Shown one piece after another: positions 61,387 to 64,000 of a DNA stretch of 64,000 nt. The DNA lies in NCBI GenBank assembly GCA_947179155.2, contig OX359284.1, positions 8,558,432 through 8,622,431 on the forward strand, read 5' to 3'. The notes beneath the pieces were generated by a model. That model searched no databases. It had not been told where the DNA came from and worked only from the letters and a program-made list of their open reading frames with translations. The position numbers and the translations under genes were made by a program. Position 1 is the stretch's first letter. Each line of letters starts with the position of its first letter. Origin of the DNA: Hedera helix (Eukaryota > Streptophyta > Magnoliopsida > Apiales > Araliaceae).

Positions 61387-63352
61387 CTAATCAGTAAACT
61401 CTATGCCGTCAATGAAGGCATCATCATCAAACTGATCTGCAGGCAAGTCCTGGGGAATGGAAGCCTCATCCTCAAAGTTCAGGTCTGGGCAGGAATAAGG
61501 CGGAACTGGGGCATAAGATGGACCGGAACCCGCACCAAAATCGTATCCTTACGGGTCTGTGGCATAAGCCTCCTCTGGATCTCGGCCCAATCTCCGAACA
61601 AAAAGGGATAACTGATCCACCTGCCGAGTAAGGGAAGCAATCTGATCCAAGTGGGTAGGGGCCCAGACACACTCCATCCAATCTGTCATCATCACCGACC
61701 CGTGAACCAGGTCTCCGAGGAAGAAGGTGGTCCGGGTCTGAGGCCTGATGGTGCGGGGTCTCCACCAGGCATTGAAGCTCTCGCTCGTGTGAGGACCGAC
61801 AGACAGCATATATCCGTCCTCCCCGGCCATCAGGGCCTCTGGAAGGTGGACATCCGCGAACCAAGCTCTCTCTGAGGGAGGGGCGAAAGGGATACGAGCC
61901 ACCTCAGAAACACATCTGATGGCGCGCTCCCCCAGATACAGCTCTCATCCACCATAGGTCAGAAATGGAATACAACGGGTGGACAGGGCAAGCTCCAGAT
62001 CCGCGGCATAACCATCGGTGAGGCCAGCCGCCAAATGATCCGTCGTGTAGGGAACCTAGGTCACATCCGCGGACGAGATCAGCTCTAACTGTAGTCGACA
62101 GTGAGCGAAGCTATCTGACACTGGGGTCTCCTCAAGAGTACTATGATGCCATCTACGACCCCTGGGGTAAGTCTCCGGACCGAGAGTAGTAACTGGTCGG
62201 AAGCAGGGTAGTCTCTCGTAAGCCCAGAACTGTTAAACAAAACAGGAAAACCGTAAGTAACAGGAAGGGACAAAGAAATGGGACAAAACAAGGACTATAC
62301 AATAGAAAGGGACCTACTAGCAGAAACGGGTAGAATCCGAGCCAGGCATCCGTCTGTCCCTCTGAGCGAAGGTGAAGACCCTGGAGGAAGTAAGCGAAGG
62401 TGAAAGAGCCCCAATCATAATCCCTAATCCGGTCGACCTCCCGGGTAGCTCCAACGATACTGAAATGAATAGTCGAGGAGTTATTCCCCAGAAAACAGCC
62501 CCTCGTGATAGTCAAGAATAGGCGCCGGAGCAGAAAGTCACGAGCAGACCGGTCCTCAGGGAATGGCTCAGAGAGGACCCCTCCTATAACGTCCACAGCC
62601 AAGGCTCCCGATCGAATGTTGCGGGCCTTAAAGACCTTATCTTGAGGAGAGTACCCCAACAAGGATCTAACAGCTGCGGGGGTGATGTTTGTCTCCAGAG
62701 GAACCCGGGGTCCAGAAAACTCCACCCCGGTGATATAACGCCAGTCGAGAGGGGTGAGCATCAGCTCACAGTCCAGAAGATGAAGCGACTGTGTCTGGTG
62801 GAACCAGCGCTCAGATAGGGCCCTCATATAGCCCCACGGACATCGGCGAGGGGCAATGGTGAAGAAATGTCTGAAACTCCAAGAATCTACCATCCCCTTG
62901 TAGTTGGAATGCAACGCATGATAGAGAGTGTAGATGCTGAACCAGTTGCCCCGAGGCTGGGTAAACTTAGGAACCTGTGACAGCCATCAAAAGTCAAGCA
63001 TGATAACCGTACGGATTTGAATGAACTACTTAAGCGACGGATATACCTCGTTAGCCGCAAGGTAGGCTGAGGGGTGACTGCTGAGCTCAGGACCGAGCAG
63101 GTCCGGTATCCTGGCACGGGCCCCTGGTAAGGTCCGACGCGTGGGGGGAGGAGCCGATGTACCCGAGGGACCCGCCTCTGCCTCAGCTGGGGCATCCTCG
63201 CCAACATCAGGTCGATCCAGGCGAATGACAGACTCCGCCAATCTACGGGAATGACGGGTCAGGACTGGAGCTGGAGCTGGCGTGGCCGCTCTACGACGAC
63301 GGACACCGGCAACCCGGGGCACGACAGAGCCACTGAGAGCATCAGGATCCAT
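61387..63352 (-). pseudogene. Antisense plant mobile domain (PMD) gene with two introns inside the Tat element
   Basis: Three exons on the minus strand: 63352-63047, 62974-62318 and 62229-61387, joined by GTATAT...CACAG and GTAGGT...AACAG introns, both phase 0. Exon 1 is a basic/proline-rich N-terminus (MDPDALSGSVVPRVAG). Exon 2 begins VPKFTQPRGNWFSIYTL and carries the PMD fold: SERWFHQTQSLHLLDCELML, TPLDWRYITGVEFSG, RDFLLRRLFLTITRGCFLG, DRIRDYDWGSFTFAYF. Splicing joins GFYPFLL to FWAYERLP, the wording expected in PMD. Exon 3 contains the domain's end, a coiled region, and an acidic tail (DDDAFIDGIEFTD). In-frame stops TAG 62056-62058, TGA 61945-61947 and TAA 61549-61551 are each one transition from Trp, Trp/Arg and Gln. 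About 601 residues if intact. PMD relatives act in transposon silencing or are carried by transposons. Confidence 0.82.
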
Positions 63353-64000
63353 GACTGAAACGGCACCACGAAAAGGAGGTACATCCTTAGCTCGTTATCT
63401 TTCAAAAATCTTATTGCATATTGCTAAAAAATCATAGGGCAGCATGACATGTTTGAAAATTGAAAATGCATAAATAAGTCCCTAGGGGTGCACTAGATTT
63501 CCCGAAATTTCGACAGAGCTTCGTTTGTAAAATGGACGTCCCATGCACAATCAGGCATGTTTAATCAAGTCAGGCAACCAACAAATCCCAAATGCAAATG
63601 AAAATGATGCAGCATGAGCATAAAATGACTAAAACCATGATTTTCAAAGTAATTAAAGCATGATTGCAAGACCCATTGTTTATCTATGCTACGTCTAACA
63701 CAAATATCTCATATAGGCATGCATTGCTAAAATTAAAAACATTTAAACGAGAAAATACATAGCCAAACGAAAGCAAAAATCAAAGAACAAGGAGTTAAAA
63801 CGTTACCCAAAGTGCGTAGACTGATTTTATCGGAGCAGATTTTGCCAAAAGATGTCCAAAAGACGAAAAAGCAGAGTGGGGGACGAGGAAAACCGAAAAC
63901 GAGAGAAAGAAAAAGCGAAAAAGTGAACAGATCGTGGGGGTCGCGATCTGAAATATGATCCGATCCCAGCCGCAGATGCACCTGCGGCTGGTCTTGGTGC
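63353..64000. other. Upstream region of the antisense PMD gene / 3' internal region of the Tat element
   Basis: No ORF of substance. It would hold the promoter of the antisense genes. At 63966-63991 it contains the palindrome CAGCCGCAG-ATGCAC-CTGCGGCTG, also present in the 5' LTR. The 3' LTR start (TGTAGACACC) is not seen before the edge. Confidence 0.55.

Larger units (their letters stand above)
49233..64000 (+). mobile_element. Tat/Ogre-type Ty3/gypsy element with two antisense genes, right end outside window
   Basis: Order: 5' LTR (49233-51467), PBS (51470), leader, gag-protease (52270-55381), intron (55382-55557), RT-RNase H-archaeal-type RNase H-integrase (55558-59038), spacer, then two genes on the opposite strand (59525-61168 and 61387-63352). 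The 3' LTR is not reached, so the element is over 14.8 kb. Large size, a second RNase H, an intron before RT, a G-patch in the protease region and extra antisense ORFs all fit the Tat lineage (Ogre/Retand group). Left target candidate ATAAC (49228-49232). It is dead through 11 stops and 3 frameshifts. Confidence 0.9.

Noticed and set aside
63960..64000. Start of the Tat 3' LTR
   Set aside because: The shared palindrome is present but the LTR start TGTAGACACC is not, so this is probably still internal sequence.

Overview
This window looks like intergenic, repeat-dominated DNA from a flowering plant, most likely a eudicot. The evidence is nested LTR retrotransposons of plant lineages (Ty3/gypsy Tekay-like and Tat/Ogre-like, plus Ty1/copia), tRNA-iMet-type primer-binding sites, a plant leucine-rich-repeat receptor kinase with one GT-AG intron, plant mobile domain (PMD) sequences and a plant Nup62 pseudogene. 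Only one host gene appears intact: the receptor kinase at 17477-20760 (+). Nearly everything else is mobile DNA, decayed gene fragments or tandem repeats.

Layout. 1-9064 is mainly minus-strand retroelement debris: an open Tekay-like pol running off the left edge, a copia RNase H fragment, and an unusually long chimeric LTR containing a 406-bp tandem duplication. 9622-12060 has the ends of a non-autonomous Helitron and encloses about 1.3 kb of (AAT)n. 12061-16440 holds decayed genes: a coiled-coil ORF, a PMD pseudogene, and an inverted LRR receptor-kinase pseudogene. 17477-20760 is the intact non-RD receptor kinase. 21011-22050 is a tandem duplication. 22665-28815 is a tandemly duplicated Nup62 pseudogene segment; one copy is invaded by a 394-bp solo LTR, itself invaded by a 2,965-bp solo LTR. 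Both have 5-bp target duplications, and the second Nup62 copy preserves the empty site.

28832-49232 is a stack of Tekay-like LTRs in both orientations. One element retains its 5' LTR, PBS, an extra coiled-coil ORF and part of gag. A 4,134-bp minus-strand solo LTR with AATCA target duplications sits inside another LTR. Several of these LTRs share an architecture: a TATA box, a GC-rich palindromic patch, a run of GGGTCGGGT-like motifs, then an array of about 40-bp AT-rich hairpins.

49233 to the right edge is one Tat/Ogre-type element: 5' LTR, PBS, gag-protease, a 176-bp intron that restores the frame, RT/RNase H/archaeal-type RNase H/integrase, and two antisense genes. One antisense gene is a PMD gene with two GT-AG introns on the antisense strand. 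The other is a 547-codon ORF resembling DUF7745-type proteins. The element is dead: 11 in-frame stops, all explainable by C-to-T or G-to-A transitions, and three frameshifts in the sense genes. The antisense spliced PMD gene plus the sense intron is the most interesting system here.
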